Shown: piece after piece, positions 25,340-37,308 of the stretch
How the letters are laid out: the number at the start of each line of letters is the position of its first letter
Numbering within the stretch: the first letter of the stretch is position 1
NCBI GenBank assembly: GCA_902362275.1
Contig: CABIWB010000005.1
Location: forward strand, 1-60,665
Reading direction: 5' to 3'
Source of the DNA: Coriobacteriaceae bacterium
Lineage (GTDB): Bacteria; Actinomycetota; Coriobacteriia; Coriobacteriales; Coriobacteriaceae
DNA length: 60,665 nucleotides
The notes under the pieces: model-generated
Databases searched by the model: none
The model's input: only the letters and a program-made list of their open reading frames with translations
What the model was told of the DNA's origin: nothing
Translations under genes and position numbers: made by a program

Positions 25340-26587
25340 ATGGCAGCATCCGACATGATGTCCGCCCTGATGGAGCTTTGCCAGGAGAAGCACATCGACC
25401 AGCTCTACCTGATCGACCGCCTGGAGCAGTCACTCGCCAAGAGCTATGCCGAGATCCTGCATCTTGAGTGGGGCGCCAAGGTGACTATCGACCGCACCAC
25501 CGGCAAGATCTACGTCTACCGCCTGGAGCCGATCGACGATTCCATGGACGAGGAGGGCAACTTCACCGAGTTCGAGGAGATCGACGTCACTCCCAAGAAC
25601 ACGAGCCGCATCGCTGCCCAGCACGCGAAGGCCGAGATCAACGCCATCGTGCGTAACTCCGCCCGCGAGCAGATCTACGAGGAGTTCTCCGGCCGTATCG
25701 GTGACCTCATCAGCGGCACCGTGTTGCAGTCCACGCCTGACTTCACGATCGTCAAGATCCGCGAGGGCGTCGAGGCCGAGCTGCCGCACTTCGACCAGCG
25801 CCGTTACGAGAACGAGCGCAACGAGCGCCCGATGGGCGAGCGCTACCTGCACAACCAGCACATCAAGGCCGTGATCATCGACGTTCGCGACCCCAACTCC
25901 AACCTGCAGCCAGTTCGTGGCGAGCACAGCCGTCCGCCGATTGTCATCTCCCGTACCCACCCCGAGCTCATGCGTCGTTTGTTTGAGCAGGAGGTGCCCG
26001 AGATCTATGAGGGCACCGTCCAGATCAAGTCGATCGCCCGCGAGCCCGGCCAGCGCTCCAAGGTCGCCGTCCACTCGCTCGACGACCGTCTGGATCCCGT
26101 GGGCGCCTGCGTCGGCCCCAAGGGCAGCCGTGTTCGCGCTGTCGTGGGCGAGCTCCGCGGCGAGCGCGTCGACGTCATCCTGTGGGATGCCGATCCTGCC
26201 GTCTACGTCGCTAACGCCCTGTCGCCCGCTAAGGTCACCCGCGTCCTCATTGACGAGGAGAAGGCCTACGCCGGCGTCATTGTGCCTGACGACCAGCTTT
26301 CGCTCGCCATCGGCAAGGAGGGCCAGAACGCCCGACTCGCCGCGCGCCTGACCGGCTGGCACATCGACATCAAGTCCGAGACGCTTGCCGCCGACATCCT
26401 TAAGAACGTTCCCGTTCACGAGGAGCCCGCCGCCGACCTGATCGGTGACGAGGAGGACGAGGACGTCCGTCGCTGCGAGTACGTGTCCGAGGACGGCATC
26501 CAGTGCCGCAACCAGGCTCGTCCCGGCTCCCGTTTCTGCGGTGTCCACGACACCGACGCCTTCGATGATGCGGAGGACCTGATCTAG
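25340..26587 (+). CDS. nusA: Transcription factor NusA with a C-terminal Cys/His tail
   Basis: This 415-residue protein has an N-terminal RNA-polymerase-binding domain (residues 1-130), an S1 domain ([20 protein letters not shown]) and two KH domains ([38 protein letters not shown]). NusA modulates pausing, termination and antitermination. After the KH region and an acidic linker comes [20 protein letters not shown] then FCGVH, a C-C-C-H set that could bind zinc. That tail is not part of the classic NusA core. Confidence 0.95.
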   Translation: MAASDMMSALMELCQEKHIDQLYLIDRLEQSLAKSYAEILHLEWGAKVTIDRTTGKIYVYRLEPIDDSMDEEGNFTEFEEIDVTPKNTSRIAAQHAKAEINAIVRNSAREQIYEEFSGRIGDLISGTVLQSTPDFTIVKIREGVEAELPHFDQRRYENERNERPMGERYLHNQHIKAVIIDVRDPNSNLQPVRGEHSRPPIVISRTHPELMRRLFEQEVPEIYEGTVQIKSIAREPGQRSKVAVHSLDDRLDPVGACVGPKGSRVRAVVGELRGERVDVILWDADPAVYVANALSPAKVTRVLIDEEKAYAGVIVPDDQLSLAIGKEGQNARLAARLTGWHIDIKSETLAADILKNVPVHEEPAADLIGDEEDEDVRRCEYVSEDGIQCRNQARPGSRFCGVHDTDAFDDAEDLI

Positions 26588-26678
26588 CGCGTGGTCGCGC
26601 CGGGCGGGTCCCGGCGCGTCTCCCACGCTCGTTCAGTCTCTAGGCACCCAAGGTGCCAGAAAGGGTAGGTGAAGTCAT

Positions 26679-29393
26679 ATGGCAAAAGTCCGTGTGTCCA
26701 CCCTGGCCAAAGAGTTCGGCATGACCTCCAAGGAACTGATGGGTCATCTCGCCGATATGAAGATTCCCGCTAAGTCCGCTTCCTCCACCTTGGAGGAAGC
26801 CTACGTTGCCATGGTCCGCAAGCAGCTCGCCTCGGTGATCGAGGCCCGCGCTCAGGAAGTCGAGGCCGCCAAGCAGGCCGAGGAGCAGGCAGCTGCCGCC
26901 GAGGAGGCCGCTCGCGCCGCCGAGGCCGAGCGCGAGCGCATCGCCGCCGAGAAGGCACGCGAGGAGGAGCGCCGCCAGTTTGCCGCAGCCCAGGCTGCCG
27001 AGGAAGCCGCCCGCGCCGAGGCCGAGGCCAAGAAGAAGGCCGAGCAGGAGCGCCTTGCCCGCGAGAAGGAGGAGGCTGCCCGCGAGGCTCAGCGCCGCGC
27101 CGTTCCCGCTTCCGACTCCGGTTCGCGCTTCCGTTCGCTGCTCGACCAGATCGCCGCACAGGAGACCGTGCTCAAGGAGAAGAAGGACGCCGAGGACAAG
27201 GCCAAGGCCGAGCGCGCCTCCGAGCGCGGTAACCGTCGTGGCGGCAACAGCGACCGCCGCGGTGGCCGTCGTAACGATCGCAACGCTTCCGACAACAACT
27301 CCGAGCGCAACGCCTCCGAGAGTCGTCCGCACCGCCATCGCACCAACGCTAGCAACAACGTCGCTGCCGGCATGGACTTTCCCAACCCCGATAAGCAGGG
27401 CAAGGGCAAGAAGCGCAAGGGCGGTCACAACAACGAAGAGGACCACTACAGCCGCATGGCTCGCGAGGCCGAGGAGTACAGCCGCGAGAAGGTGCTCGAG
27501 GAGGCTCGTGCCGCCGTCGAGGAGGCCTCTCGCGAGTCTACCGGTCGCCGCAAGAAGCGCAAGGAGAAGCGCGAGCGCGAGGCTGCCAAGGCTCAGGAGG
27601 AGCGCAAGATAGAGGAGGCGCTGGCCCAGGGCGTGAACCCCGAGGACCTCGACGCCATCAAGGTCTCCCAGGGCGTTACCGTCCAGGAGCTTGCCGAGGC
27701 GCTCGACGTTCCGGCCAACGACATCATCAAGCGCCTGTTCCTGCTGGGTACGCCGCTCACGATGACGCAGTCCATGTCCGACGACCTTGTCGAGCTCGTT
27801 GCCGACGACCTGGGCCGTCAGATCAAGATCATCACCCCCGAGGAGGAGAACACCTTCTCGTTCTACGACGATCCCGCCGACCTTAAGCCGCGCGCCCCGG
27901 TCGTCACCGTCATGGGCCACGTTGACCACGGCAAGACGTCGCTGCTCGACGCCATCCGTCACACCGGCGTTGCTGCCGGCGAGGCGGGCGGCATTACGCA
28001 GGCCATCGGCGCTTCGCAGGTCATGATCAACGACCGCAAGATCACCTTTATCGATACCCCGGGTCACGCCACCTTTACGGCCATGCGTGCCCGTGGCGCC
28101 AAGGTGACCGACATCGTCATTCTGATCGTGGCCGCCGACGACGGCGTCATGCCCCAGACCGTCGAGTCGATCAACCACGCCAAGGCTGCCGGCGTACCCA
28201 TCGTCGTTGCCGTCAACAAGATCGATAAGCCCGGCGCCAACCCCGACCGTGTGCGTCAGGAGCTCACCGAGTACGGCGTCATCCCCGAGGAGTGGGGCGG
28301 ACAGAACATGTTCGTCAACATCTCGGCCAAGCAGAAGATCGGTATCGACGACCTTCTGGAGACCGTGCTGCTTCAGGCCGACGTGCTCGAGCTCAAGGCC
28401 AACCCGGATACCTTTGCCTCCGGCAACGTCCTCGAGGCTAAGCTTGACAAGGGTCGCGGTTCGGTCGCTACCGTGCTCGTGACCCGCGGTACCCTGCACG
28501 TGGGCGATACGCTGGTCGCCGGCCTTACCTACGGCCGCGTCCGCGCCATGCTCGACTCCAAGGGCCGCGCCGTCACCGAGGCCGGTCCCTCAGACGCTGT
28601 CGAGATCCTGGGCCTGCAGTCCGTGCCCAACGCCGGTGACGAGTTCCGCGTGTTCGAGGACGAGCGCGAGGCTCGCGCCCTTGCCGACGAGCGTTCGCTC
28701 AAGGCCCGTATCGAGGAGCAGAGCCGCGTCAAGCACGTCACGCTCGAGAACCTCTTCGAGACCATCGCCGACGCCGAGGTCAAGGAGCTCAACCTGATCA
28801 TCAAGGCCGACGTCCAGGGTTCCATCGAGGCCCTTCAGGACTCGCTCGACAAGATGGATCAGTCCGAGGTCCGCATCAACACGATCCACTCCGCCGTTGG
28901 CGCCATCAACGAGACCGACGTCGTCCTGGCCGACGCCTCCAACGCCATCATCATCGGCTTTGGCGTCCGTCCCGACGGTAAGGCCCGCTCCGCTGCCGAG
29001 CGCGAGGGCGTCGAGATCCGTTGCTACGACGTCATCTACAAGTGCCTCGAGGAGCTCGACGCCGCCCGTATCGGCATGCTCAAGCCCACCGAGGTCGAGG
29101 TCGCCACGGGTACCGCGACCGTCCTGGACACCTTCAAGGTGCCCAAAGTCGGTATCGCCGCCGGTGTCCGCGTCGAAGAGGGCGAGATCGCCGCGACCGA
29201 TTCCGTGCGCCTGGTGCGCGACGGTATCGTGGTCTTCAACGGCAAGATCGCCTCGATGCGCCACTACAAGGACGAGGCCAAGAGCCTCAAGAGCGGTTCC
29301 GAGGGCGGCATTGGCCTGGAGAACTTCCAGGACATCAAGCCCGGCGACCAGATCGAGGGTTACCGTATCGACCAGGTTGCCCGTACCGAGTAG
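26679..29393 (+). CDS. infB: Translation initiation factor IF-2
   Basis: This 904-residue GTPase places initiator tRNA on the 30S subunit. The N-terminal IF2_N domain ([19 protein letters not shown]) is followed by a charged, helical, low-complexity stretch rich in Ala/Glu/Arg up to about residue 310 and a second IF2_N-like domain. The G domain has [10 protein letters not shown], the switch DTPGHATF and NKID. Domains II-IV follow. The ATG comes after AAGGGTAGGTGA. Confidence 0.97.
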   Translation: MAKVRVSTLAKEFGMTSKELMGHLADMKIPAKSASSTLEEAYVAMVRKQLASVIEARAQEVEAAKQAEEQAAAAEEAARAAEAERERIAAEKAREEERRQFAAAQAAEEAARAEAEAKKKAEQERLAREKEEAAREAQRRAVPASDSGSRFRSLLDQIAAQETVLKEKKDAEDKAKAERASERGNRRGGNSDRRGGRRNDRNASDNNSERNASESRPHRHRTNASNNVAAGMDFPNPDKQGKGKKRKGGHNNEEDHYSRMAREAEEYSREKVLEEARAAVEEASRESTGRRKKRKEKREREAAKAQEERKIEEALAQGVNPEDLDAIKVSQGVTVQELAEALDVPANDIIKRLFLLGTPLTMTQSMSDDLVELVADDLGRQIKIITPEEENTFSFYDDPADLKPRAPVVTVMGHVDHGKTSLLDAIRHTGVAAGEAGGITQAIGASQVMINDRKITFIDTPGHATFTAMRARGAKVTDIVILIVAADDGVMPQTVESINHAKAAGVPIVVAVNKIDKPGANPDRVRQELTEYGVIPEEWGGQNMFVNISAKQKIGIDDLLETVLLQADVLELKANPDTFASGNVLEAKLDKGRGSVATVLVTRGTLHVGDTLVAGLTYGRVRAMLDSKGRAVTEAGPSDAVEILGLQSVPNAGDEFRVFEDEREARALADERSLKARIEEQSRVKHVTLENLFETIADAEVKELNLIIKADVQGSIEALQDSLDKMDQSEVRINTIHSAVGAINETDVVLADASNAIIIGFGVRPDGKARSAAEREGVEIRCYDVIYKCLEELDAARIGMLKPTEVEVATGTATVLDTFKVPKVGIAAGVRVEEGEIAATDSVRLVRDGIVVFNGKIASMRHYKDEAKSLKSGSEGGIGLENFQDIKPGDQIEGYRIDQVARTE

Positions 29394-29404
29394 GGGGTAG
29401 CGCT

Positions 29405-29815
29405 ATGAAGCAAACGCAGGCAACCCGCCGTCTGGGCGAGCAGCTTCGCGAGAAGCTCGGTTATATCCTGCTCTTTGAGGTTTCCGATCCGCGTCTCGAC
29501 CTGGTTACTTTGACCGCGGTCGAGGTCGCGGTGGACCGTTCGTTCGCGCGTGTGTACGTGTCGTGCGATGCGAGCCGCTACGACGAGGTCATGGAGGCGC
29601 TCGCCAGCGCTAAGGGCCGTATTCGCAGCCTGTTGGCTCGCTCGCTCGATTGGCGTGTTACGCCCGAGCTCGATTTTCGCATCGATCGCTCGACCGATGA
29701 GGCCGAGCGCATCACGCGTGCGCTGGAAAACGTTCCCGCCACGCTTGCGATCGAAAAGGACGAGGACGGCTATCCGATAGCGGATGCCGCCCAGGAGGCA
29801 GCTTTAGATGACTAA
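29405..29815 (+). CDS. rbfA: Ribosome-binding factor A
   Basis: This 136-residue KH-fold protein matures the 16S rRNA 5' end. ATG 29405 lies behind GGGGGTAG, 12 bases past infB. Family motifs are LREKLGYILLFEVSDPRL, then VTLTAVEVAVDRSFARVYVS and LDFRIDRSTDEAERI. It overlaps the next start by eight bases, so translation is coupled. Confidence 0.94.
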   Translation: MKQTQATRRLGEQLREKLGYILLFEVSDPRLDLVTLTAVEVAVDRSFARVYVSCDASRYDEVMEALASAKGRIRSLLARSLDWRVTPELDFRIDRSTDEAERITRALENVPATLAIEKDEDGYPIADAAQEAALDD

Positions 29816-30851
29816 TTCCGCCGACCTCGCCTCGTGCGAGTCTGCAGATATTCAGCGACGCATCCTCGAGCTCATCGAGGGCGCGTCCTCCATTGCGATT
29901 TCGGGACATACTTCTCCCGATGGCGATGCCTTGGGCTCCGTGTTGGGTCTGGGTCTCTCGCTTATGAAGTTTTTCCCCAACAAGGACATTGCGCTGCTGC
30001 TGGCAGACGATGACCCGGTTCCGCGTATCTACCGCTTTATGGAAGGCTCCGATCGCCTGGTTCCGGCATCTGCGTACACCGGCAATCCGGACCTGTTCAT
30101 CTCGGTGGACGTACCGGTCGTCGAGCGTCTCAATAATTCCGCCGAGGTGCTTCGTCGCTCCAAGCATGTGGTGTGCTTCGATCACCATCCGGCGCGCGAG
30201 GAGTTTGCCGAGCTGAGCCTGAGGCGCGTCGAAGCCGCAGCCTGCGCGATGATCATCGACCGCTTCTTGGACAATTGTGGCATTGTCGCACGTGATGACG
30301 TTGCGACCTGCCTGCTGTGCGGCTTGGTTACCGATACCGGCCGTTTTCAGTACCAAAACGCCGATGCCGCTGCGTTCCATGCGGCCTCGCGTCTGGTTGC
30401 CCACGGTGCCGATCCGGCGCGTGTGGCACTCGAGGTATATCAGAGCATGCGCGTTGAGTTTTTGCACCTCAAGTCCATCGTTATGGGCCGCATCAAGACG
30501 GTGGCCCACGGGCGCGTCGCGTATAGCTACGCGTACCAGAGCGACCTTGAGGCTTGCGGTGTCACCTCGGATGAGTGCGACGGCCTGGTTGACGTGGTGC
30601 GCTCGGTGATGGGCGTCGAGGTCTGCCTGTTCCTGAAGGGCATTGAGGGCGATACCAAGGTGCGCGGCAACCTGCGCTCCAAGGGCGACCTCAACGTGTC
30701 CGAGATCGCTGCTTCCTTTGGCGGAGGCGGACATCCCGCTGCCGCCGGTTTCTCCAACAACGGAACGATTCTCGAGACGCTCACCGTGGCACTTCCCATG
30801 CTCGCCGAGCTGGTAGGGGAGGATCCCGCTTCGGTGACCGTCGAGCTTTAA
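29808..30851 (+). CDS. nrnA: DHH-family phosphoesterase NrnA
   Basis: This 347-residue protein carries the DHH domain motifs SGHTSPDGDALGSVL (metal-binding Asp residues), ISVDVP, FDHHPAREEF and CGLVTDTGRF, and the DHHA1 motif SFGGGGHPAAAGF. NrnA degrades short oligoribonucleotides and dephosphorylates pAp. It replaces Orn in many Gram-positive bacteria. It sits in the usual rbfA-nrnA-truB order. Confidence 0.93.
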   Translation: MTNSADLASCESADIQRRILELIEGASSIAISGHTSPDGDALGSVLGLGLSLMKFFPNKDIALLLADDDPVPRIYRFMEGSDRLVPASAYTGNPDLFISVDVPVVERLNNSAEVLRRSKHVVCFDHHPAREEFAELSLRRVEAAACAMIIDRFLDNCGIVARDDVATCLLCGLVTDTGRFQYQNADAAAFHAASRLVAHGADPARVALEVYQSMRVEFLHLKSIVMGRIKTVAHGRVAYSYAYQSDLEACGVTSDECDGLVDVVRSVMGVEVCLFLKGIEGDTKVRGNLRSKGDLNVSEIAASFGGGGHPAAAGFSNNGTILETLTVALPMLAELVGEDPASVTVEL

Positions 30852-30866
30852 CTTTTTGGATGGTAC

Positions 30867-31799
30867 ATGGCTCGTCGTACGCCTTCTCAATTGAATATGC
30901 TGCTCGCCGTCGATAAGCCGGTGGGCTGCACGTCCCACGATGTGGTCTCGCAATGCCGGCGCGCCCTCTATGAGCGGCGCGTCGGCCATGCCGGCACGCT
31001 CGACCCCATGGCTTCGGGTGTCATGGTGGTGGGCGTGGGCCAGGCCACCCGTCTGCTGGGTATGCTCACGCTCGATACCAAAAGCTACGTCGCCGACATC
31101 TCGTTTGGTGCCGAGACCAATACCGATGATTCGGAGGGCGAGGCGGTCCGCACGGTGGCTGTTGCCAACGAGCTCCGCGATCCTGCCTATGCCCGTGAGC
31201 ACTTGGCCGCCATGTTGGGTCCGCAGATGCAGGTGCCGCCGGCGTTTTCGGCTATCTCGGTCAATGGCGTTCGCGCCTACAAGTCTGCTCGCGAGGGCAA
31301 TGCGGTGGACCTACCTCCGCGCCCCGTCGAGGTCTATGCCGCCGATCTGATTGCCGTGGGCGGCGAGGGTGATTCGTGTGTGTGGACCGTGGCGTTCTCG
31401 GTGAGCAAGGGTACCTATATCCGAGCGCTCGCTCGCGACCTGGGCCGCGCCTGTGAGAGCGCCGCGCACATTTCCGCGCTGCGCCGCACGGCCTCCGGTG
31501 TTGTTTCCATTGGCGCCTGTCATGCGGTCGAGGAGCTTTCTCCCGAGTCCGCGGCTGGCTTTGCCCTGGATCCCATTGCGGCCCTGGGCGCTACACGTGT
31601 TGACTTGCCGGGCAATCTTGCCGACGACCTGCTCTGCGGCCGACGCATTCCCGTTGAGTGTGCGCTTTCCGATTTCGATGCCTCGAAGGCGCCGTTTGCG
31701 TTGGTGCTCGATGGGGGACTCAAGGCGGTCGCCCGCATTGAGGGTGGCCGCTTTGCCATGGAGCACGTTTTTCCGCAGGCAATCGGCGGTGTTCGATGA
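30867..31799 (+). CDS. truB: tRNA pseudouridine-55 synthase
   Basis: This 310-residue protein has an N-terminal LAVDKPVGCTSHDVV, the catalytic Asp motif GHAGTLDPMASGV near residues 46-58, and KSYVADISFGAETNTDD. It makes pseudouridine 55 in the T-loop of tRNAs. A C-terminal PUA-like part follows. It overlaps ribF by four bases. Confidence 0.95.
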   Translation: MARRTPSQLNMLLAVDKPVGCTSHDVVSQCRRALYERRVGHAGTLDPMASGVMVVGVGQATRLLGMLTLDTKSYVADISFGAETNTDDSEGEAVRTVAVANELRDPAYAREHLAAMLGPQMQVPPAFSAISVNGVRAYKSAREGNAVDLPPRPVEVYAADLIAVGGEGDSCVWTVAFSVSKGTYIRALARDLGRACESAAHISALRRTASGVVSIGACHAVEELSPESAAGFALDPIAALGATRVDLPGNLADDLLCGRRIPVECALSDFDASKAPFALVLDGGLKAVARIEGGRFAMEHVFPQAIGGVR

Positions 31800-32803
31800 T
31801 GTTGTCCGCTCGCGAGCTCGCGCGTATCTTTTTCGCGGGCGAGTCGGACGAGGCTCGCATCGTTACTGCCGATGCATTTGATGAGTGCGAGCACTTGGGT
31901 GCTGCCTCCATCGCCATCGGCGTGTTCGATGGCGTGCACCGTGGACACCAGGAGCTCACTGCAGCGCTTGTCCGTGATGCCCGCGCCCATGGTTGCAAGG
32001 CGGTCGTGGTCACCTTCGATCCCGACCCGGACATCGTGGTGAGCCCTTCGCCCGCTCAAAAATTGATGACGACGGCCGACCGTCTGCATGTCTTGGCTCA
32101 GACCGGGGTCGATGCGGTGGTGGCCGTTCCCTTTACGCCAGAGGTTGCGGCACTCGACCATGTTGGTTTTCTTGCGCTGCTGTCGCGCGTGGTTGACATT
32201 CGTTCGATTCGCGTTGGCAGTGACTTTAGACTGGGTCGTGGCGGTGCTTCTGGTGTTGCCGAGATGCGCGCCTGGGGTTCCGAGCACGGCGTTGACGTGT
32301 ATGGTCACGACCTGCTTTGCGAGGGCGGTGAGGCCATTTGCGCCACCCGCATTCGTCATGAGCTGGGACAGGGCCATGTGGAGCTGGCTGCTGAGTTGCT
32401 CGGCCGCCCGTATATGGTGCGCGGCGGTGTTATTTGCGGCCGTCACGAGGGTTCTGGCATGGGCTTTCCCACGGCAAACCTGCAAGTTCCCGACGGCATT
32501 CAGGTGCCTGCCGATGGCGTGTATGAGGGTCTGGTGCTCGTCGATGACACCGTGTGGCCCGCTGCCGTGAACGTCGGACTGCCGCCGACGTATGCCGACG
32601 ATGCGGCATCTGCGCATCTTGAGGCTAATTTAATTGGTTATACGGGCAACCTCTATGGCGCTTCCGTTTCGCTGGCGTTTACGCGCTGGCTACGTCCCTC
32701 GCGTGTGTTCGATTCGCTGGATGAGTTGATTGCGACCGTCGAGGGTAATATCGAGGACATTCGTCACAACTTGGGTGAGCAGGGGGTGAGCATCCGTGAT
32801 TAG
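31796..32803 (+). CDS. ribF: Bifunctional riboflavin kinase/FAD synthetase
   Basis: This 335-residue protein has an N-terminal FAD synthetase domain with IAIGVFDGVHRGHQELT, and a C-terminal riboflavin kinase domain with GRHEGSGMGFPTANLQVP and a GVYEGLVLVD strand. It makes FMN and FAD from riboflavin. The first ATG codons at 31796 and 31799 overlap the truB stop. The dnaG GTG start lies inside its last codons. Confidence 0.94.
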   Translation: MMLSARELARIFFAGESDEARIVTADAFDECEHLGAASIAIGVFDGVHRGHQELTAALVRDARAHGCKAVVVTFDPDPDIVVSPSPAQKLMTTADRLHVLAQTGVDAVVAVPFTPEVAALDHVGFLALLSRVVDIRSIRVGSDFRLGRGGASGVAEMRAWGSEHGVDVYGHDLLCEGGEAICATRIRHELGQGHVELAAELLGRPYMVRGGVICGRHEGSGMGFPTANLQVPDGIQVPADGVYEGLVLVDDTVWPAAVNVGLPPTYADDAASAHLEANLIGYTGNLYGASVSLAFTRWLRPSRVFDSLDELIATVEGNIEDIRHNLGEQGVSIRD

Positions 32804-34895
32804 CGATGAGGAAAAAGACCAGGTACGCGCTGCGTCCGACTTAGTCGCCATCGTGCAGGAAACGGTTGAGCTCAAGCCCCGCGGCCACGAGTTTTGGGGT
32901 TGCTGCCCCTTCCATGGCGAAAAGACGCCGTCATTCCACATTATCCCTGCCACGCAGGTGTGGCATTGCTTTGGTTGCGGTGAGGGTGGCGACGTCTTCA
33001 CCTATATCATGAAGCGCGAGAACCTGAGCTTTCCCGAGTCAATCCGTTATTTGGCCGATCGCGCGGGTATTGAGCTGCACGACACCGGAGACCGCCGCGA
33101 GCGCGGTACCAAGCGTGCCCGCATCTACGATCTGTGCGCCGAGACCGCCCAGTTCTATCACACCATGCTTATGCGCGGTAAGGACGGCCGTCCGCGCGAG
33201 TACTTTGCCAGCCGCGGCATGGGTGGCGACGTCTGCCGCCGCTACTGCCTGGGCTTTGCGCCTGGCCGCAACGCGCTGGTGTCGCACCTGTCCCAGGCGG
33301 GTTTTACCCCGCAGGAGATGATCGATGCCAACGTTGCCGTGAGCCGCGGGCGCGGACAGCTCGCCGACCGCTTTTACGACCGCGTGATGTTTCCCATCTT
33401 TGACGAACAAGGGCATAACATCGCCTTTGGCGGTCGCATTATGGGCGACGGCCAGCCTAAGTATCTCAACACTGCCGAGACGAGTGTGTTCCATAAAAAG
33501 CGAAACCTCTACGGTTTTAATTGGGCCAAGGAGTTTATCGTCGCGCAGGATACGGCCATCGTGGTGGAGGGCTATACCGATTGCATTGCCTGCTGGGAGG
33601 CGGGGATCAAAAACGTTGTCGCCACGCTGGGCACTGCGCTCACGGAGCATCACGTCAAGACGCTCACCCGCTTTGCCAAGCGCATCGTCTATATGTTTGA
33701 CGGCGATGCCGCCGGTCAGAAGGCCGCCCGCCGCGCGATTCAGTTTATCGAGCAGGATTCGATGGATCTGCGCTGCGTGGTGCTCCCCGACGGCAACGAT
33801 CCTATGGAGTTTATTACGGCACATGGTGGACAGGAGCTGCAGACGCGCATCGACGCTGCCGAGCCGCTTATGGACTTTGTCTACCGTTCGCTGCAGGAGT
33901 CGAGCGACATCACCACGCCGGGCGGTCGCGCCAAGGCGCTGGAGGACGCTCTCACGCTCATCTATCCGCTGCGCGACAGCTATATGATCGACACGTACTT
34001 TATCCAGATTGCCGATCTGTTGGGTTTGGATCTGGAGAACGTGCGCGCGAGCTCGGGCCGCGTGTTTCGCGACGTCGCCAAGCGCGAGGATGCGGAGCGC
34101 CGCCGCGAACAGAACTATGAACGCCAGCGGGCGCAGGCTGAGCGATCTGGTAGCGCGGGCGGTCGGTCGTCTGGTTCGCAGGGGACATCTCGTGGTGCTT
34201 GGGCATCGGGCGCGACTCCGGCCGTAGCGGCGCCGGTCGAGGAAGGACCGTACGACTACGTCCCGCTCGATGCCTATGGCGCTACACCAGTGGAGGTCGT
34301 CGACGACCTGCCGCCGATCGATGTGCCTGATGGTATGGGCGCTGTGCCCGCCGATGGCCCGGCAGACGCCTCGGCCCCTATGGTCCTGACCGATTTGGAA
34401 CGCAAGTCCTTGGCAGGGGAGCGCGAGCTGTTGACGATGCTTACTAGCTACCCCGACCTGTTCCGCACGTATGCCGACCGCATCTGCTCCATCGAGTGGG
34501 TTGACCCGCGTCACGAGTCCATCGCATGGGCCGTTCTGGCAACGCCGCCGGGAACCGATCCTGCAGCCTGCATGGATGCGGCACGCTCGGTGTGTCCCGA
34601 GGCGGCAACGCTTGTGAGTGCCGGGCGCATCTCGGCGACGAGCAAGCACCCCACCGAGACGAACATCGTGTTTATGCTCGATACGCTCGAGCTCTACACC
34701 ATCAAGCGTCGCATGCGTGCCGCACAGGCCAAGCTGCGCCGGGACCGTTCGCTCGACGATGAGGCCCGTCGCGCGCTGACCGTGCAGGCCGCGCAGGATT
34801 CGCAGCGTCAACGCGAACTGCAAAAGTCGATCGGCGGCGTGGCGGACCCGTTCCGTTTGATCGGCCTGGAGGCCGCGGGCACCGAACAAGCCTAG
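32796..34895 (+). CDS. dnaG: DNA primase
   Basis: GTG 32796 overlaps ribF by eight bases. The 699-residue protein has the N-terminal zinc ribbon (CCPFHGEKTPSFHI and WHCFGCGEGGD), a TOPRIM core with VVEGYTDCIA and MFDGDAAGQKAARRA (metal-binding acidic residues), a low-complexity linker, and a C-terminal helicase-binding domain. It makes RNA primers at replication forks. It joins the translation cluster to rpoD as in the macromolecular synthesis operon. Confidence 0.96.
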   Translation: MISDEEKDQVRAASDLVAIVQETVELKPRGHEFWGCCPFHGEKTPSFHIIPATQVWHCFGCGEGGDVFTYIMKRENLSFPESIRYLADRAGIELHDTGDRRERGTKRARIYDLCAETAQFYHTMLMRGKDGRPREYFASRGMGGDVCRRYCLGFAPGRNALVSHLSQAGFTPQEMIDANVAVSRGRGQLADRFYDRVMFPIFDEQGHNIAFGGRIMGDGQPKYLNTAETSVFHKKRNLYGFNWAKEFIVAQDTAIVVEGYTDCIACWEAGIKNVVATLGTALTEHHVKTLTRFAKRIVYMFDGDAAGQKAARRAIQFIEQDSMDLRCVVLPDGNDPMEFITAHGGQELQTRIDAAEPLMDFVYRSLQESSDITTPGGRAKALEDALTLIYPLRDSYMIDTYFIQIADLLGLDLENVRASSGRVFRDVAKREDAERRREQNYERQRAQAERSGSAGGRSSGSQGTSRGAWASGATPAVAAPVEEGPYDYVPLDAYGATPVEVVDDLPPIDVPDGMGAVPADGPADASAPMVLTDLERKSLAGERELLTMLTSYPDLFRTYADRICSIEWVDPRHESIAWAVLATPPGTDPAACMDAARSVCPEAATLVSAGRISATSKHPTETNIVFMLDTLELYTIKRRMRAAQAKLRRDRSLDDEARRALTVQAAQDSQRQRELQKSIGGVADPFRLIGLEAAGTEQA

Positions 34896-35005
34896 ATGTT
34901 GTGGTCAACCAGCGTATTCTCGCCTATATCCAGTCCTCTTTTTGGGTATAGACGTTAATGTGTGTGCTAAAGTATTGAGTCCTGTGGACTATGAAGGGAG
35001 AATCT

Positions 35006-36355
<1,350 letters not shown>

Positions 36356-36368
36356 CCTCGCAAGCAAG

Positions 36369-36402
36369 AAGCGCCCTCAAGCACATCCGCTTGGGGGCGC
36401 TT
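36369..36402 (+). terminator. Terminator after rpoD
   Basis: AAGCGCCCTCAAG pairs with CTTGGGGGCGCTT (one GU pair) around the loop CACATCCG, followed by TC. It ends the dnaG-rpoD region. Confidence 0.8.
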
Positions 36403-36407
36403 TCATG

Positions 36408-36463
36408 TAGTCATTGGGGACGTTCTTGAATGACTAGTCGTTTAAGAACGTCCCCAATGACTA
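36408..36463. repeat. REP-like palindrome with GGGGACGTTC core
   Basis: Perfect 20-bp arms (36408-36427 and 36444-36463) read TAGTCATTGGGGACGTTCTT and its reverse complement. The GGGGACGTTC core also occurs in the repeats flanking the HUH transposase gene at 56.9-57.7 kb, so this is probably a dispersed REP/BIME-type element of that family. Confidence 0.75.
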
Positions 36464-36489
36464 GGTCGGAAAAATTCTCAAAAAAGTTC

Positions 36490-36517
36490 TTGCCCTGAGC
36501 TGATTCGTCCGTATAAT
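36490..36517 (+). promoter_or_regulatory. Promoter of the tRNA-Asn pair
   Basis: TTGCCC (36490-36495) and a perfect TATAAT (36512-36517) are 16 bp apart, 30 bp before the first tRNA. It is a strong vegetative-type promoter. Confidence 0.8.
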
Positions 36518-36547
36518 TAACTTCGTTGCTTGAGAGCACGCACCTAT

Positions 36548-36622
36548 TCCTCGGTAGCTCAATGGTAGAGCACGCGGCTGTTAACCGCGCTGTTGTAGGT
36601 TCGAGTCCTACCCGGGGAGCCA
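36548..36622 (+). tRNA. tRNA-Asn (anticodon GTT), first copy
   Basis: This is a 75-nt cloverleaf: acceptor TCCTCGG with CCGGGGA, D arm around AGCTCAATGGTAGAGCA, anticodon arm CGCGG-CTGTTAA-CCGCG with GTT at the anticodon, T arm GTAGG-TTCGAGT-CCTAC, and an encoded GCCA end. Confidence 0.95.
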
Positions 36623-36655
36623 GAATTTTCAGCCCATTCCGCTGGGCTTTTAAAT

Positions 36656-36730
36656 TCCTCGGTAGCTCAATGGTAGAGCACGCGGCTGTTAACCGCGCTG
36701 TTGTAGGTTCGAGTCCTACCCGGGGAGCCA
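36656..36730 (+). tRNA. tRNA-Asn (anticodon GTT), second copy
   Basis: It is identical to the copy 108 bp upstream across all 75 bases, including CCA. The two share one promoter and a terminator, so this is a recent or concerted tandem duplication. Confidence 0.95.
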
Positions 36731-36736
36731 GGTTGT

Positions 36737-36766
36737 AAAACCCGTCGCTTATGCGGCGGGTTTTTT
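36737..36766 (+). terminator. Terminator of the tRNA-Asn operon
   Basis: The stem AAAACCCGTCGC with GCGGCGGGTTTT around TTAT has one GU pair and runs into six Ts. Confidence 0.88.
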
Positions 36767-36924
36767 CATGCCGCGACCAATTGACTCGAACGTTGCCATA
36801 TCAACATTTCGTGTCGAGGATGTAATCCCGCGACCCACCACCTCAACATGGCGCGGTCGTTGTAGAATATTGCGATGATTGCTCCCACGACATGGTGCCG
36901 CGAGCACCAGATAAGGAGATTCTT

Positions 36925-37281
36925 GTGTCTGAGACCATTAACGGCAGCCTGAGCGTCTCGAACGACGTTATTGCCGATATTGCCGGTTATGCCGCGATGA
37001 CGTGCTATGGCGTCGTCGGTATGGCTGAGCAGCTCCAAGGCGCCGAGAGCGTGCGCCTACTTGCCGGTCAGCGCCTCCGCAAGGGCGTGCTTGTCTCCGC
37101 CGACGAGAACGGCCTCACGGTCGATCTTCACGTCGTGCTCGAGAACGGCGTCAACATGAAGTCCGTCTGCCACAATCTTTCGAGCTCCGTTGCCTTCACC
37201 CTGCAGGAAATCGCTCAGATCGATCCCGCCAGCCTTAAGATCGGCATCCATATCGACGCGCTCAAGAGCCGTCTGAACTAG
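36925..37281 (+). CDS. Asp23/Gls24 family protein
   Basis: GTG 36925 follows AAGGAGATTCTT; the 118-residue product has the family pattern NGSLSVSNDVIADIAGYAAM at the start and VDLHVVLENGVNMKSVC in the middle. Asp23/YloU proteins are cytoplasmic, membrane-associated, and commonly encoded just before the DhaL/FakA-type kinase, as here. The exact job is unknown; links to envelope stress are known in staphylococci. Confidence 0.9.
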   Translation: MSETINGSLSVSNDVIADIAGYAAMTCYGVVGMAEQLQGAESVRLLAGQRLRKGVLVSADENGLTVDLHVVLENGVNMKSVCHNLSSSVAFTLQEIAQIDPASLKIGIHIDALKSRLN

Positions 37282-37308
37282 CATCCGAAAACGGAGATTC
37301 AAATACCC

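Noticed and set aside
36526..36738. Open frame of two near-identical halves, suggesting a repeat protein
   Set aside because: It is the translation of the two identical tRNA-Asn genes.
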